DNA from: Struthidea cinerea | Lineage: Eukaryota; Chordata; Aves; Passeriformes; Corcoracidae | Assembly (NCBI GenBank): GCA_013397865.1 | Contig: VZTI01005310.1 | Span: 373,213-437,212, forward strand | Direction: 5' to 3' | Length of the DNA: 64,000 nt | Shown here: one piece after another, positions 60,001-64,000 of the stretch | How positions within the stretch are numbered: the first letter of the stretch is position 1 | Layout: the number at the start of each line of letters is the position of its first letter | Position numbers and translations under genes: made by a program | The notes under the pieces: generated by a model | The model's database searches: none | What the model was told of the DNA's origin: nothing | What the model saw: only the letters and a program-made list of their open reading frames with translations

Positions 60001-63000
60001 GCCACTCACACGAGGAGGTTTATTTTCTTCAACCACTTCAGGCTGATTTAAATCAGATTTCAGCCAGTTTTAGTTCCTGCGCATTTCCACTGTGGAACTG
60101 GAGATCTTTCTCCTGCCCAGAGGAACGTAATCCAACCATGGAGGCTTTTGTACAACTTAAACCAGAGAAGCCTTTTTGGTCTCAGTTCTGGGGGAATCCC
60201 TTGGAAAACCTAAAGCTAGAACTGGACAATGCTTAACCACTCCTGCAGAGAGGAAATTTTCCCTGAAATCCAACCTGAGCCTCCCCGATGCAACTTGAGG
60301 CCGTTAAACCAGAGGATAACTTTGAATGTTCCCTGATTTAGAGGAATTCCTGCCTTTTCTGGGAGCATCTCCTGCTGTCTCCTGACCTTGCACATAGGAA
60401 CCATAAACCCAGAGCTGCAGTGTGATTTATTTCGTTTCAAGAATCACCTTTGTCTGATGTTTTTATCTCTTTAGGGTTTTCCTCCGGGCAGTGAACCAAT
60501 TCACCTCCGTCCTCAACCGCTTCTTCCTGGACCAAGCAAGTTTTGAACTCCAGGTGATTGTTCTGTTTTTTCTGGATTTTCCCTGATTTAGGGATCTCAG
60601 ACCCGAAATGCAGGGAGAACAGCTAAATCCCATGGTCAGCAGGCTGCAGCTCGCTGTGGTTCCCTTCCCCACGGAGGGAGCTGGGCAGCTTCTTTTGTGC
60701 CTGTTCTTGCTTTTTCTTTTTCTCCTCCCATTTTAATCCCCTTTTTCTTCCCCAGCTCTGGAACAACTATTTCCACTTGGCAGTGGCCTTCCTCACTCAC
60801 GAGTCTCTCCAGCTGGAGACCTTCTCCCAGGCCAAACGCAGCAAAATCATCAAGAAGTGAGTTCACATTTCAGACCTGCCAGGCCCTTTCTGCTGTCAGG
60901 AAGCTCCTTTTGGGCTGTTCCAGACACCCCCACGCAGCCCCAGGATGGGAGGAGGGGCCATGGAAATGCTGATGAAGGCAGGGTGATTAGGGGGTGACCA
61001 GGGTAAGATGTCAGGGCTTTAAATTGTGCCTGTTTTAAGTCTGGTCAGGCAGATCTTGAACTGTTTTAGCTCCTTGCCAGGATTCAGTGCACTGGAAGGT
61101 CTGTAATGGAAAGGTCGTGATTCCCAAAATTCCCCTGTGCAATTCCTCAGCCTTTATGGAAGGCAGGTAAGAGGAATCCTAAAAGCCTCCAACTTTTCAG
61201 TCCCCCACCTTTTATTTTCCTAAAAGCAAGAGCACCTCAGAGCCGTTCACAGCCCCAAACCAGCAATTTGTAGTCGCTGAGCAGCTTTTACCTCTTCATT
61301 TCCTTGGAATCCGGTGCCTGGATATCTCTGAGCATCTAGACACGGAATTTTGTTGGGATTTGTCCCCTTTTTTCTGCAGAAGTGGCTCGAAGAAGCCTGA
61401 CAGTGAAATCTTTCTGCATTGCCTTGATGCCAGCAGTTAAAGCTTTAGGGGAAAACACCCAAATCCAAGCAGGCTGGGGTGGAATTGCAGGAAGCAGCAG
61501 GGCTGCAGCTCTCAGGAGATCTGAACTCCCAGGAAATTCTGCTCTCAGGACTCTGCAGTCTCCTGTCAGAGTGAGCCATGGCCATTTGTGGCTTTGCCAT
61601 TCACTTCTCCAACATTCCAGGGATCATTTCAATGCTTGGCCTTTGTCATCTCTTCCTTTTACTGCTTTTTCTAGGTACGGGGACATGAGGAAAGAAATTG
61701 GCTTCAAAATCAGGGATATGTGGTATAACCTGGGTGAGTTCCAGCTAAGGAATTATCTTTATTCCAGCTCTCAAGCTGGCTTTCAAATCCTTTATTTCTT
61801 TACAAAAGCTGCACGTGTTTAATGTGGGGAAATGCACTTAAAGTTCAGCTGTTTCAGCACAAAAAAACCTCTTTTTTCTGTGAATAACTTGGAAAAGCTG
61901 ATTTTTTCCTCACATCAGCTACTGAGATAATTTCTTAGATTCCTTCTAAAGGATGTTGTGCCATGTGAAGGATGAGTGGGATTTTTCAGAGAGCCTTTTC
62001 TGTGATTCACAGTTCAGCCCAGTTATTTCCTTGGATTCTTCCTGAATTTTGGAGCTGTAACCTGTAAATTCTGCCTTGAGCAGTAACCACATAAATCCAC
62101 ATTCTGAGCAGTTTGTTGTGTGAATAATGTGCTTAAACACTGGAAATCCAAATTGTGCCACTGGATAGATCTGGCTTTAAATTTCTTGCAGGTCCCCACA
62201 AAATAAAATTCATCCCAGCAATGGTGGGGCCAATCCTGGAGGTGACCCTGGTCCCAGAGCCTGAGCTGAGGAAAGCAACAATTCCCATCTTTTTTGACAT
62301 GATGCAGTGCGAGTTCAACTTCAGTGGCAACAGGAACTTCCACAAGGTAAGGGAATGCCTTATATAACCAATATATTTATTATAATACAATATATAGAGA
62401 TATTAAATACAATATAATGTGAAATATATCTATACAATATATAAAAATACACAATATTTTATGTAGACGATGATATACACTGTATTATATGTAATCTTAC
62501 ATTCTATATGCATATAAAAATTATATAAAAATATATATATATACAAATACGTGCTACATCTGTTTACAATATATACACAATAGTGGTATCTTCACTACAA
62601 ATGTTCCACATTGTCCACTGGACAAAAGAAGAGAATATTTAAACAAAACAAAACAAAACACACCCCCAAAATTGTGCCAAACCCCTTGGGAAGTCACTGT
62701 GGTTTGTAGGGGTCGGGACTTTTCAGTTCTGTCCCTAACTCGGCCTTTCCATGACTTTGATAATCCCTGAATTCCCCTTTTTTCACCCTTCCCTCCATTT
62801 GCAGAGGTGGGAATGCCCACCTCGAAATTGGGAAACAATTTGAAGACCCTCAGAGGGTCTAAAAAGTAATTTTAGCTATTTATTTACCTTTATAATAACA
62901 ACATAAATCCCCCCAGGATGGAGTTTTGGCTGTGAGTTACTCCACAGAAAACTGCTGGGCAGTCAAATATTAGGATTATGTGGTTGCTTAATTACACCTG

Positions 63001-63756
63001 ATGCCTTGAGAGGCCACCTAAAAACAGAGACTGGGCAGGAGTGAGGGAATAAAGGTGGGGATTTATCTGAAAGCCTTCAAAGGCACCCCTGGGGAGCCAG
63101 AGGCCGCTGCCAGGATGGACCCCGAGAGGGACGGCAGGGCACGAGTTCCTCACACTTTTATAGGTTTGGTTCGTTTGCATGTCAGGGTTAATTCTCCAAT
63201 TAAAGCTTCAGTTAATGATGTCATTTCCCCTCAGCTACCCCCGCTTAGAGGCTCTTTGGTTTACACATTTTGGGCCGAGGACGGTCTGGGTGTCCTTGGA
63301 GCACAGGCCCGGAGAGGCTTTGTTGTGTCTGCCTGGCACGGAGAGCAGGAGGGAACAGGCTGCAGGAAACTCCAGAGTTCCACAGCCGGCAGTGCAGGGT
63401 TTGGAAAATATAAAAGTTAAACCCTAAGGCATCACACCAGAGCGTGGCTCTGTGGGGTGGGAGAGGGAGGACTCGCATTTCCTTGCTCCAATCTTCTCAT
63501 TTTTGGATTTTTACCCTTTTTATTCTGCCCCAGCCCTGAGAGCAGCCTGACCTTGGCCTGTAACCAGCGTGTGCTGCTGGGGAGGGTCAGGAGCAGCCCG
63601 GGGGCTCTGGTGCCAGCCCCGCTCCTGAGGGCTGTTCTCTGCTTGACTGGGGGGGTTTTTGCCTTTCCAGTTTGAAAACGAGCTGATCACCAAGCTGGAC
63701 CAGGAGGTGGAGGGGGGCCGAGGGGATGAGCAGTACAAGATCCTGCTGGAGAAACT
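15006..63756 (+). CDS. DOCK5: DOCK5, dedicator of cytokinesis 5 (5' part, 34 coding exons)
   Basis: DOCK5 is a cytosolic and membrane-recruited guanine nucleotide exchange factor for Rac, of the DOCK-A group (DOCK1, 2, 5). It works with ELMO proteins in cell migration, adhesion and osteoclast bone resorption. Thirty-four exons with matching phases give 1177 codons plus two bases without a stop. Visible are an SH3 domain (about residues 8-69; AIYNYEA, WYRGY and GIFPETYI motifs), a helical linker, DHR-1/C2 (about 440-627; starts DVRNDIYVTL) and an armadillo-like scaffold (about 640-1177). The catalytic DHR-2 domain (about 1230-1640 in the family) lies outside the window. I assign DOCK5 rather than DOCK1 or DOCK2 from the start MARWIPTKR, from ETYIRQRQLIMSPLITSHV after the exon 11/12 junction, and from general identity to the mammalian protein as I remember it. 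The ATG has G at -3 and G at +4. The copy looks intact. Confidence 0.97.
15087..15252. repeat. Pyrimidine-rich tract just inside intron 1
   Basis: About 165 bp is nearly all C and T (CCCTTCC, CTTTCC and CCATCCC words) with rare A/G interruptions. It starts about 40 bp after the exon 1 donor. Confidence 0.85.
15660..15812 (+). mobile_element. CR1 LINE 3' fragment
   Basis: GGCCAGGCTGGACGGGGCTT, then GAGCAACCTGGGATAGTGGA, then CCATTCCATGATTCTGTGAC form a clear CR1 3' terminus. Confidence 0.88.
17190..17515 (+). mobile_element. CR1-like retroposon 3' end, different subfamily
   Basis: It contains AACTTTTTCCATGGAAGTGG, CCTGGAGTCTCCCTCTCCAG, CACCTGCTCCAGGTGATCCT and GGACTGGATGAACTCCAGAG, ending TTCTGGAATTCTGTGA. 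This wording belongs to an avian CR1-type end distinct from the other copies here. An LTR-derived origin is less likely but not excluded. Confidence 0.65.
18890..19122 (+). mobile_element. CR1 LINE 3' fragment, same subfamily as 14251-14505
   Basis: It contains GGGCACGGCCCCGAGGCTGC, AGTGTTTGGACAGCGCTCCC, GGGATTTTGGGGTGTCTGGG and a 3' end with CCATGATTCCCTGA. A duplicated GGCTGCCAGAGCT segment lies at about 18980-19005. Confidence 0.85.
23020..23118 (-). mobile_element. Possible old CR1 3' fragment
   Basis: AATCGCAGGATCAGGGAACA and ACATCCAGGATCATCTGGCC resemble a degraded reverse-oriented CR1 end. Confidence 0.4.
24667..24775 (-). mobile_element. CR1 LINE 3' fragment
   Basis: It starts ACCACAGAATTCCGGGGAG, then GGGTTGGAAAGGACCTTAAA and GATCCTCTCATTCCCTGGGC, a reverse-oriented CR1 end with moderate decay. 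Confidence 0.7.
25686..26010 (-). mobile_element. CR1 LINE 3' fragment
   Basis: A reverse copy beginning GGAATCATGGAATGGTTGGG. It has CAGGGACACCTTCCCCTATC, GGACACTTCCAGGGATGGGG and GGAATTCCTTCCTGATACCC. It extends about 320 bp into the CR1 body. Confidence 0.9.
26161..26365. repeat. 57-bp minisatellite, about 4 copies
   Basis: The core GGCTCGGGAATGTGTGCGGG recurs, with unit starts at 26161, 26218, 26275 and 26317. The third unit is 15 bp shorter. Both lengths are multiples of three, which explains the long repetitive open frames on both strands here. Confidence 0.92.
27356..27387. other. Assembly gap, 32 N, in T/G-rich low-complexity DNA
   Basis: The gap is flanked by poly-T and GGTT/GTTG words on both sides, so the missing sequence is probably more of the same. 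Confidence 0.95.
27770..28206 (+). mobile_element. CR1 LINE 3' fragment, longest in the window
   Basis: About 435 bp of CR1. The body has CTGGAGAAGGGAAGGCTCCA, GGAGAGGGACTGGGGACAAG and GGGATCTTGGGAAGGAATTC. The 3' end has GGCAGGGGTGACACTGGATG and CCATTCCGTGCTTCACG. Low divergence from consensus-like copies elsewhere suggests a fairly young insertion. Confidence 0.9.
28752..28811. repeat. (TTTA)n microsatellite with TCTA and TTCA variants
   Basis: About 60 bp of tetranucleotide repeat; the first half is pure TTTA and the second half is mixed. Confidence 0.95.
29827..29910 (+). CDS. DOCK5: DOCK5 exon 2
   Basis: Residues 15-42 plus one base. It encodes the SH3 core with AIYNYEA (ALYDY-type motif) and QVGDTVHILEMYEG. 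The acceptor is TTTTTCAG and the donor GTAGGT. Confidence 0.96.
31755..32120. repeat. Minisatellite, 32-36 bp units in a 102-bp higher-order pattern
   Basis: The basic unit reads about GGCTGGGAGATGCCCTGTGG followed by AGTCATTTTTTGGG. Three diverged units form a 102-bp block occurring twice almost perfectly (31755-31856 and 31857-31958); about five further single units follow. Confidence 0.9.
32795..32890 (-). mobile_element. CR1 LINE 3' fragment, same subfamily as 14251-14505
   Basis: It contains GGGATCACAAAATATCCTGA, GGAAGGGACCCACAGGGACC and CACACCCCAAAATCCCACCC in reverse orientation. Confidence 0.8.
33229..33362 (-). mobile_element. CR1 LINE 3' fragment
   Basis: It begins CGGAATCATGGAATGGTTTG, then GGTTGGAAGGGACATTAAAA and GGACACTTCCAGGGATGG, a reverse CR1 terminus. 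Confidence 0.88.
35198..35248 (+). mobile_element. CR1 LINE 3' terminal scrap
   Basis: Only about 50 bp: GGGGCTTTAATGTCCCTCCC followed by AACCCAACCATTCCATGG. Confidence 0.55.
35559..35599 (+). CDS. DOCK5: DOCK5 exon 3
   Basis: Residues 43-56, GWYRGYTLRNKSKK, including the aromatic WY pair of the SH3 ligand groove. At 41 bp it is the smallest exon apart from the edge of exon 1 coding. The acceptor is TTGCCAG and the donor GTACGA. Intron 3 (35600-36480) has no named feature. Confidence 0.96.
36481..36536 (+). CDS. DOCK5: DOCK5 exon 4
   Basis: Residues 57-74 plus two bases. It starts GIFPETYIHLKEAIVKDR, the final SH3 strand motif (GxFPxxYI) and the lead into the helical linker. The acceptor follows a clean TTTATTTTAG; the donor is GTAGGT. 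Intron 4 (36537-37308) shows nothing notable. Confidence 0.96.
37309..37405 (+). CDS. DOCK5: DOCK5 exon 5
   Basis: Residues 75-107, including QHETVIPSELPL and LREWAVIWHKLYV, part of the N-terminal helical region that packs against ELMO in DOCK-A proteins. It ends in phase 0 with donor GTGAGT. Confidence 0.96.
37920..38175 (-). mobile_element. CR1 LINE 3' fragment, near-twin of 14251-14505
   Basis: It starts ATCATGGATTATCCTGAGCT, then GGAAGGGACCCACTGGGATC and CACCCCAAAATCCCACCCTG. The span 38040-38138 differs from 14361-14460 at only a few positions, implying recent spread of this subfamily. Confidence 0.88.
38870..38935 (+). CDS. DOCK5: Candidate alternative DOCK5 exon with in-frame stop
   Basis: A strong acceptor (TTTTATTTTCCCTGCAG) precedes a 66-bp purine-rich block followed by a consensus-like donor (GTGAGG at 38936). 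Entered in phase 0 from exon 5, it reads YVVKELKKKLKEEGGI and stops at TGA 38918-38920. The length is a multiple of three and both ends are phase 0. As a cassette it would truncate the protein after 123 residues, SH3 plus early linker, and probably send the transcript to nonsense-mediated decay. As a terminal exon, an AATAAA lies at 39027-39032. Use is unproven and it could be a decoy. Confidence 0.3.
40254..40402 (+). CDS. DOCK5: DOCK5 exon 6
   Basis: Residues 108-156 plus two bases. It includes NNKTTQFRHVQQLTYSL, IEWRSQILSGTLPKDEL and AELKKKVTAKIDYGN, the highly conserved helical stretch shared by DOCK1, 2 and 5. The donor is GTGAGC. Intron 6 (40403-41119) holds nothing recognised. Confidence 0.97.
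41120..41255 (+). CDS. DOCK5: DOCK5 exon 7
   Basis: Residues 157-202, including LGLDLVVRDDNGNILDPDE and TSTISLFKAHETASKRI. It ends in phase 0 with donor GTACCT. Confidence 0.97.
41414..41571 (+). CDS. DOCK5: DOCK5 exon 8
   Basis: Residues 203-254 plus two bases. It starts SLQQSLDLRGQPIFNS and continues SLYVNFKNFVCNIGEDAEL. The acceptor is TTCTTTGCAG and the donor GTAGGG. Intron 8 (41572-42204) has no named repeat. Confidence 0.97.
42205..42286 (+). CDS. DOCK5: DOCK5 exon 9
   Basis: Residues 255-282: SENYLVRWGSNGMPKEI then EKLNNLQAVFT. The donor is GTAAGT; phase 0 at its end. Confidence 0.97.
42298..42575 (-). mobile_element. CR1 LINE 3' fragment filling intron 9
   Basis: A reverse copy starting 11 bp after the exon 9 donor: GAATCCCAGAATGGGTTGGG, then CCTTGGGCACTTCCAGGGAT, then AATTCCATCCCAGCCCCTCC. 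It makes up most of the 420-bp intron. Confidence 0.9.
42707..42836 (+). CDS. DOCK5: DOCK5 exon 10
   Basis: Residues 283-325 plus one base, including DLSSSDLIRPRISLVCQIV and GLRRPFGVA. The donor is GTGGGG. Intron 10 (42837-43668) has a reverse CR1 remnant. Confidence 0.97.
43450..43555 (-). mobile_element. CR1 LINE 3' fragment
   Basis: CACAGAATCCCACATTTTTT, then GGTTGGAAAGAACCTTAAAT and CTTCCACTATCCCAGGTCG, in reverse orientation. It ends about 110 bp before exon 11. Confidence 0.8.
43669..43741 (+). CDS. DOCK5: DOCK5 exon 11
   Basis: Residues 326-349 plus two bases: MDITDIIHGKVDDEEKQHF then IPFQ. The donor GTGAGT falls within the CAG codon that exon 12 completes. Confidence 0.97.
43742..45118 (+). 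other. DOCK5: DOCK5 intron 11
   Basis: A 1.4-kb intron with a T/G-rich low-complexity block (about 44450-44625, GTTT words) and otherwise no recognised element. Confidence 0.85.
45119..45261 (+). CDS. DOCK5: DOCK5 exon 12
   Basis: Residues 350-397 plus one base. With exon 11 it reads QIAMETYIRQRQLIMSP then LITSHVIGENEPLTSV. This segment separates DOCK5 from DOCK1 and DOCK2, which read differently here as I recall them. The donor is GTGCGA. Intron 12 (45262-45858) shows nothing notable. Confidence 0.97.
45859..45984 (+). CDS. DOCK5: DOCK5 exon 13
   Basis: Residues 398-439 plus one base: LWVSLKLLPGDLAQVQKD, then VDRTTAVARKMGFPEIILP, just before DHR-1. The acceptor is TTTCTTAG and the donor GTAGGT. 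Intron 13 (45985-46516) is AT-rich without named repeats. Confidence 0.97.
46517..46641 (+). CDS. DOCK5: DOCK5 exon 14, start of DHR-1
   Basis: Residues 440-481. DVRNDIYVTLIQGEFDKGKK opens the C2-like DHR-1 domain; the basic KGKKKTPKN stretch is a plausible part of the phosphoinositide-facing surface (inference). The donor is GTAGGA. Confidence 0.97.
46736..46834 (+). CDS. DOCK5: DOCK5 exon 15
   Basis: Residues 482-514 in DHR-1: KAIHPGAGYEGVSEYKSVV then YYQVKQPCWYETVK. Exactly 33 codons with phase 0 at both ends. The acceptor is CCAAAG and the donor GTACGG. Confidence 0.97.
47000..47072 (+). CDS. DOCK5: DOCK5 exon 16
   Basis: Residues 515-538 plus one base in DHR-1: VAIAIEEVSRCHLRFTFRHR then SSQE. 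The donor is GTGAGT. Intron 16 (47073-47882) contains a reverse CR1 scrap. Confidence 0.97.
47652..47735 (-). mobile_element. Old CR1-like 3' fragment
   Basis: ATCATTGAATTGTTAAGGTT, then AGAAAAGACCTGGAAGGTGA and GGAGTCCAACCATTAATCTG resemble an older CR1 end in reverse orientation. Confidence 0.55.
47883..47986 (+). CDS. DOCK5: DOCK5 exon 17
   Basis: Residues 539-573 in DHR-1: RDRSERAFGMGFVKLMNAD then GTTLQDGKHNLIVYK. The acceptor is TTTGCAG and the donor GTAACC. Confidence 0.97.
48262..48454 (+). CDS. DOCK5: DOCK5 exon 18, end of DHR-1
   Basis: Residues 574-637 plus one base, the largest coding exon here (193 bp). GDNKKMEDAKSYLTLP leads into a variable linker (EAPSGKNLHPLANFTP), then KDSFQIATVICSTKLTQN closes the domain. 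The linker seems about three residues longer than the mammalian one I recall. The donor is GTAGGG. Intron 18 (48455-49221) holds no named repeat. Confidence 0.97.
49222..49319 (+). CDS. DOCK5: DOCK5 exon 19
   Basis: Residues 638-670: VDLLGLLNWRSNSHNIAHN then LRKLMEVEGGEIVK. It starts the helical armadillo-like scaffold. The donor is GTATTC. Confidence 0.97.
49445..49600 (-). mobile_element. CR1 LINE 3' fragment in intron 19
   Basis: GCATGGAATGGTTTGGCTTG, then GGAAGGGACCTTAAAATCAG and GGGCACTCCCAGGGATGGGG, in reverse orientation. Confidence 0.88.
50300..50389 (+). CDS. DOCK5: DOCK5 exon 20
   Basis: Residues 671-700: FLPDTLDALFNIMMEMSEN then ETYDFLVFDAL. Exactly 30 codons. The acceptor is CCCTCTAG and the donor GTGAGT. 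Confidence 0.97.
50751..50851 (+). CDS. DOCK5: DOCK5 exon 21
   Basis: Residues 701-733 plus two bases: VFIISLIGDIKFQHFNAVL then ETYIYKHFSATLAY. The donor is GTGAGT. Intron 21 (50852-51672) shows nothing recognised. Confidence 0.97.
51673..51807 (+). CDS. DOCK5: DOCK5 exon 22
   Basis: Residues 734-778 plus two bases: KLTKVLNCYVGNAEDSSKTE then LLFAALKALKYLFRFIVQSR. The acceptor follows a T-rich tract and reads CCAAAG; the donor is GTGGGT. Intron 22 (51808-52512) has no named element. Confidence 0.96.
52513..52624 (+). CDS. DOCK5: DOCK5 exon 23
   Basis: Residues 779-816: SVYGKSEDGNEFNDAIRQLF then LSFNVLMDRPLEEAVKIK. It ends in phase 0 with donor GTGAGC. Confidence 0.97.
52902..52972 (+). CDS. 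DOCK5: DOCK5 exon 24
   Basis: Residues 817-839 plus two bases: GAALKYLPSIINDVKLVFDP then VEL. The acceptor is TCTTTTTTCAG and the donor GTAACT. Confidence 0.97.
53165..53307 (+). mobile_element. CR1 LINE 3' fragment
   Basis: TGGAAGTGTCCCAGGCCAGG, then GAGCAACCTGGGATAGTGGG, then CCATTCCAGGATTCTGTGAT. Confidence 0.9.
53963..54133 (+). mobile_element. CR1 LINE 3' fragment
   Basis: GATGGAATTCCCAGAGCAGC, then GGTTGGAGCAGCCTGGGACA, then CCATTCTGGGATTCTGTGAT. It ends about 95 bp before exon 25. Confidence 0.9.
54228..54334 (+). CDS. DOCK5: DOCK5 exon 25
   Basis: Residues 840-875 plus one base: SVLFSKFIQSIPDNQLVRQ then KLNCLTKIVESDLFKQA. The donor is GTGAGT. Confidence 0.97.
54572..54798 (+). mobile_element. 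CR1 LINE 3' fragment in intron 25
   Basis: GGTTAGATGGGATATTGGGG, then GGTGGGGAGGGGCTGGGATG, then GCAGCTGTGGCTGCCCCTGG, ending CCCATTCTGGGGTTCCGGGG. Confidence 0.9.
54948..55084 (+). CDS. DOCK5: DOCK5 exon 26
   Basis: Residues 876-921: ECRDALLPLLIDQLSGQLDD, then HEASSQLLSSVLEVLDRKDV. It ends in phase 0 with donor GTGAGC. Intron 26 (55085-55762) has no named repeat. Confidence 0.97.
55763..55858 (+). CDS. DOCK5: DOCK5 exon 27
   Basis: Residues 922-953: GATALHIQLMMERLLRRIN then RTVIGMNRQSPHI. Exactly 32 codons. The donor is GTGAGA, and a minisatellite with a 673-N gap starts within 20 bp of it. Confidence 0.96.
55870..56730. repeat. About 50-bp minisatellite around the gap
   Basis: The unit contains CCTGCCCTGCTCCCCCAGCA followed by CCTCTGACAGTGGGATTCC. 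Unit starts right of the gap are 56566, 56616 and 56667; a partial unit lies left of it at 55873-55892. The gap therefore falls inside the array. Confidence 0.9.
55893..56565. other. Assembly gap, 673 N
   Basis: A run of N flanked on both sides by the same minisatellite unit. Open frames reported across it are meaningless. Confidence 0.99.
57170..57215 (-). mobile_element. Possible CR1 scrap
   Basis: AGAGCTTGGAAAAGACCTTG followed by AAGATCTGATGAAG is weakly like a reverse CR1 end. Too short to be sure. Confidence 0.3.
57490..57588 (+). CDS. DOCK5: DOCK5 exon 28
   Basis: Residues 954-986: GIFVACMTAILRQMDDFHYS then HYINTFKTRQDII. The acceptor is CATTCCAG and the donor GTAAGT; phase 0 at both ends. 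Confidence 0.97.
57589..59846 (+). other. DOCK5: DOCK5 intron 28
   Basis: A 2.3-kb intron. Apart from the artificial-looking 100-bp direct repeat around the N at 59188, nothing recognisable was seen. Confidence 0.85.
59088..59289. repeat. Near-identical 100-bp direct repeat separated by one N
   Basis: 59088-59187 and 59189-59289 match base for base except for one extra T in a poly-T run. The lone N between them marks a contig join, so this is most likely the same sequence present twice through an unmerged overlap, not a real duplication. Confidence 0.92.
59847..59941 (+). CDS. DOCK5: DOCK5 exon 29
   Basis: Residues 987-1017 plus two bases: DFLMETFIMFKDLIGKNVYA then ADWMVMNMMQS. The acceptor is TCCGACAG and the donor GTACAG. 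Confidence 0.97.
60228..60312 (-). mobile_element. CR1 internal fragment in intron 29
   Basis: GAGGAAATTTTCCCTGAAAT, then CCAACCTGAGCCTCCCCGAT and GCAACTTGAGGCCGTTAAAC match the reverse CR1 segment upstream of the usual 3' end. The terminus itself is missing. Confidence 0.6.
60475..60553 (+). CDS. DOCK5: DOCK5 exon 30
   Basis: Residues 1018-1044: RVFLRAVNQFTSVLNRFFLD then QASFELQ. The acceptor is TCTCTTTAG and the donor GTGATT. Confidence 0.97.
60756..60856 (+). CDS. DOCK5: DOCK5 exon 31
   Basis: Residues 1045-1077 plus two bases: LWNNYFHLAVAFLTHESLQL then ETFSQAKRSKIIK. The donor is GTGAGT. Intron 31 (60857-61674) has no named element. Confidence 0.97.
61675..61733 (+). CDS. DOCK5: DOCK5 exon 32
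   Basis: Residues 1078-1097 plus one base: KYGDMRKEIGFKIRDMWYNL. The acceptor is TTTTTCTAG and the donor GTGAGT. Intron 32 (61734-62191) is unremarkable. Confidence 0.97.
62192..62346 (+). CDS. DOCK5: DOCK5 exon 33
   Basis: Residues 1098-1149: PHKIKFIPAMVGPILEVTLV, then ELRKATIPIFFDMMQCEFNF. It ends in phase 0 with donor GTAAGG. Confidence 0.97.
62347..63670 (+). other. DOCK5: DOCK5 intron 33
   Basis: It begins with about 230 bp of TA-rich low-complexity DNA (62360-62590, many ATATA words), then four AAAAC units near 62643. The rest has no recognised gene or repeat, though 63060-63420 is locally GC-richer. Confidence 0.85.
62360..62590. repeat. AT-rich low-complexity tract
   Basis: Mostly A and T with TATATA and ATATATA runs, starting about 15 bp after the exon 33 donor. 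Confidence 0.85.
63671..63756 (+). CDS. DOCK5: DOCK5 exon 34, last in window
   Basis: Residues 1150-1177 plus two bases: FENELITKLDQEVEGGRGD then EQYKILLEK. The donor is GTGAGT. The following intron runs off the right edge (63757-64000), so DHR-2 and the C-terminus are not visible. Confidence 0.97.
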
Positions 63757-64000
63757 GTGAGTTTTATAAAGCACCTGGAGGCTCTTTTATCTTTTTCTTT
63801 ACACTTTATTGGGCTGCTTTTCTAATGCAAAGAGGCCCTAATTCATTAATTACTCCAGTGAGCAGGGAGCTGGTGCAGCTGCAGTGATCTCAGTGCTGTG
63901 CAGGTGTTCTGGGGCCGATTGCCCAAAAATGAGGGGTTTATTCTGCACTTTTAACTGCCCTAAACTGGAGATGGAATTCAGAGCCAGCTGCCAAACTGGG

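Noticed and set aside
63055..63420. 121-codon frame in intron 33
   Set aside because: It has no splice-compatible context or domain, and the canonical exon 33 to exon 34 junction is complete without it.
15006..63756. Assignment to DOCK1 or DOCK2 instead of DOCK5
   Set aside because: The N-terminus MARWIPTKR, the ETYIRQRQLIMSP segment and the KGKKKTPKN stretch fit DOCK5; DOCK1 and DOCK2 differ at these points in the sequences I know.

Overview
The window is vertebrate nuclear DNA, almost certainly from a bird. It carries one multi-exon gene with GT-AG introns, a CpG-rich promoter and roughly two dozen 3'-end fragments of CR1-type LINEs, the dominant avian retroposon. Many of these fragments end in the ATTCTGTGA-type tail. 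The low divergence between some CR1 copies and their wording suggest a songbird-like neoavian genome, but that is inference. No bacterial, viral, CRISPR or operon-like feature was seen.

The gene is DOCK5 (dedicator of cytokinesis 5) on the + strand. I placed 34 consecutive coding exons, from the ATG at 15006 to the donor after 63756. All phases match and all introns are GT-AG. They encode 1177 complete codons plus two bases, about the first 63% of a protein of roughly 1870 residues. Encoded in order are the SH3 domain (exons 1-4), the helical ELMO-binding and linker region (exons 5-13), the phosphoinositide-binding DHR-1/C2 domain (exons 14-18) and the armadillo-like helical scaffold (exons 19-34). 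The catalytic DHR-2 Rac-GEF domain, the C-terminal tail and the 3' UTR lie beyond the right edge.

Layout: 1-14165 is upstream intergenic DNA with no gene I can support, only simple repeats, a 30-bp minisatellite and CR1 scraps. At 14166-14505 two CR1 fragments meet tail to tail just upstream of the promoter. A TATA-less CpG-rich promoter and 5' UTR with GC boxes and a 23-codon upstream ORF spans about 14560-15005. Intron 1 is 14.8 kb and intron 2 is 5.6 kb. Exons 6-20 are packed into about 10 kb (40254-50389) and exons 21-34 run to 63756. Introns hold CR1 fragments, three minisatellites, AT-rich and GTTT-rich tracts and four assembly gaps (single N at 12107 and 59188, 32 N at 27356, 673 N at 55893).

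No previously undescribed system is evident. The best leads are a candidate 66-bp cassette exon with an in-frame stop inside intron 5, a strong-context upstream ORF in the DOCK5 leader, a higher-order minisatellite in intron 2, a gap-collapsed minisatellite starting just after exon 27, and an artificial 100-bp duplication around the single N at 59188.
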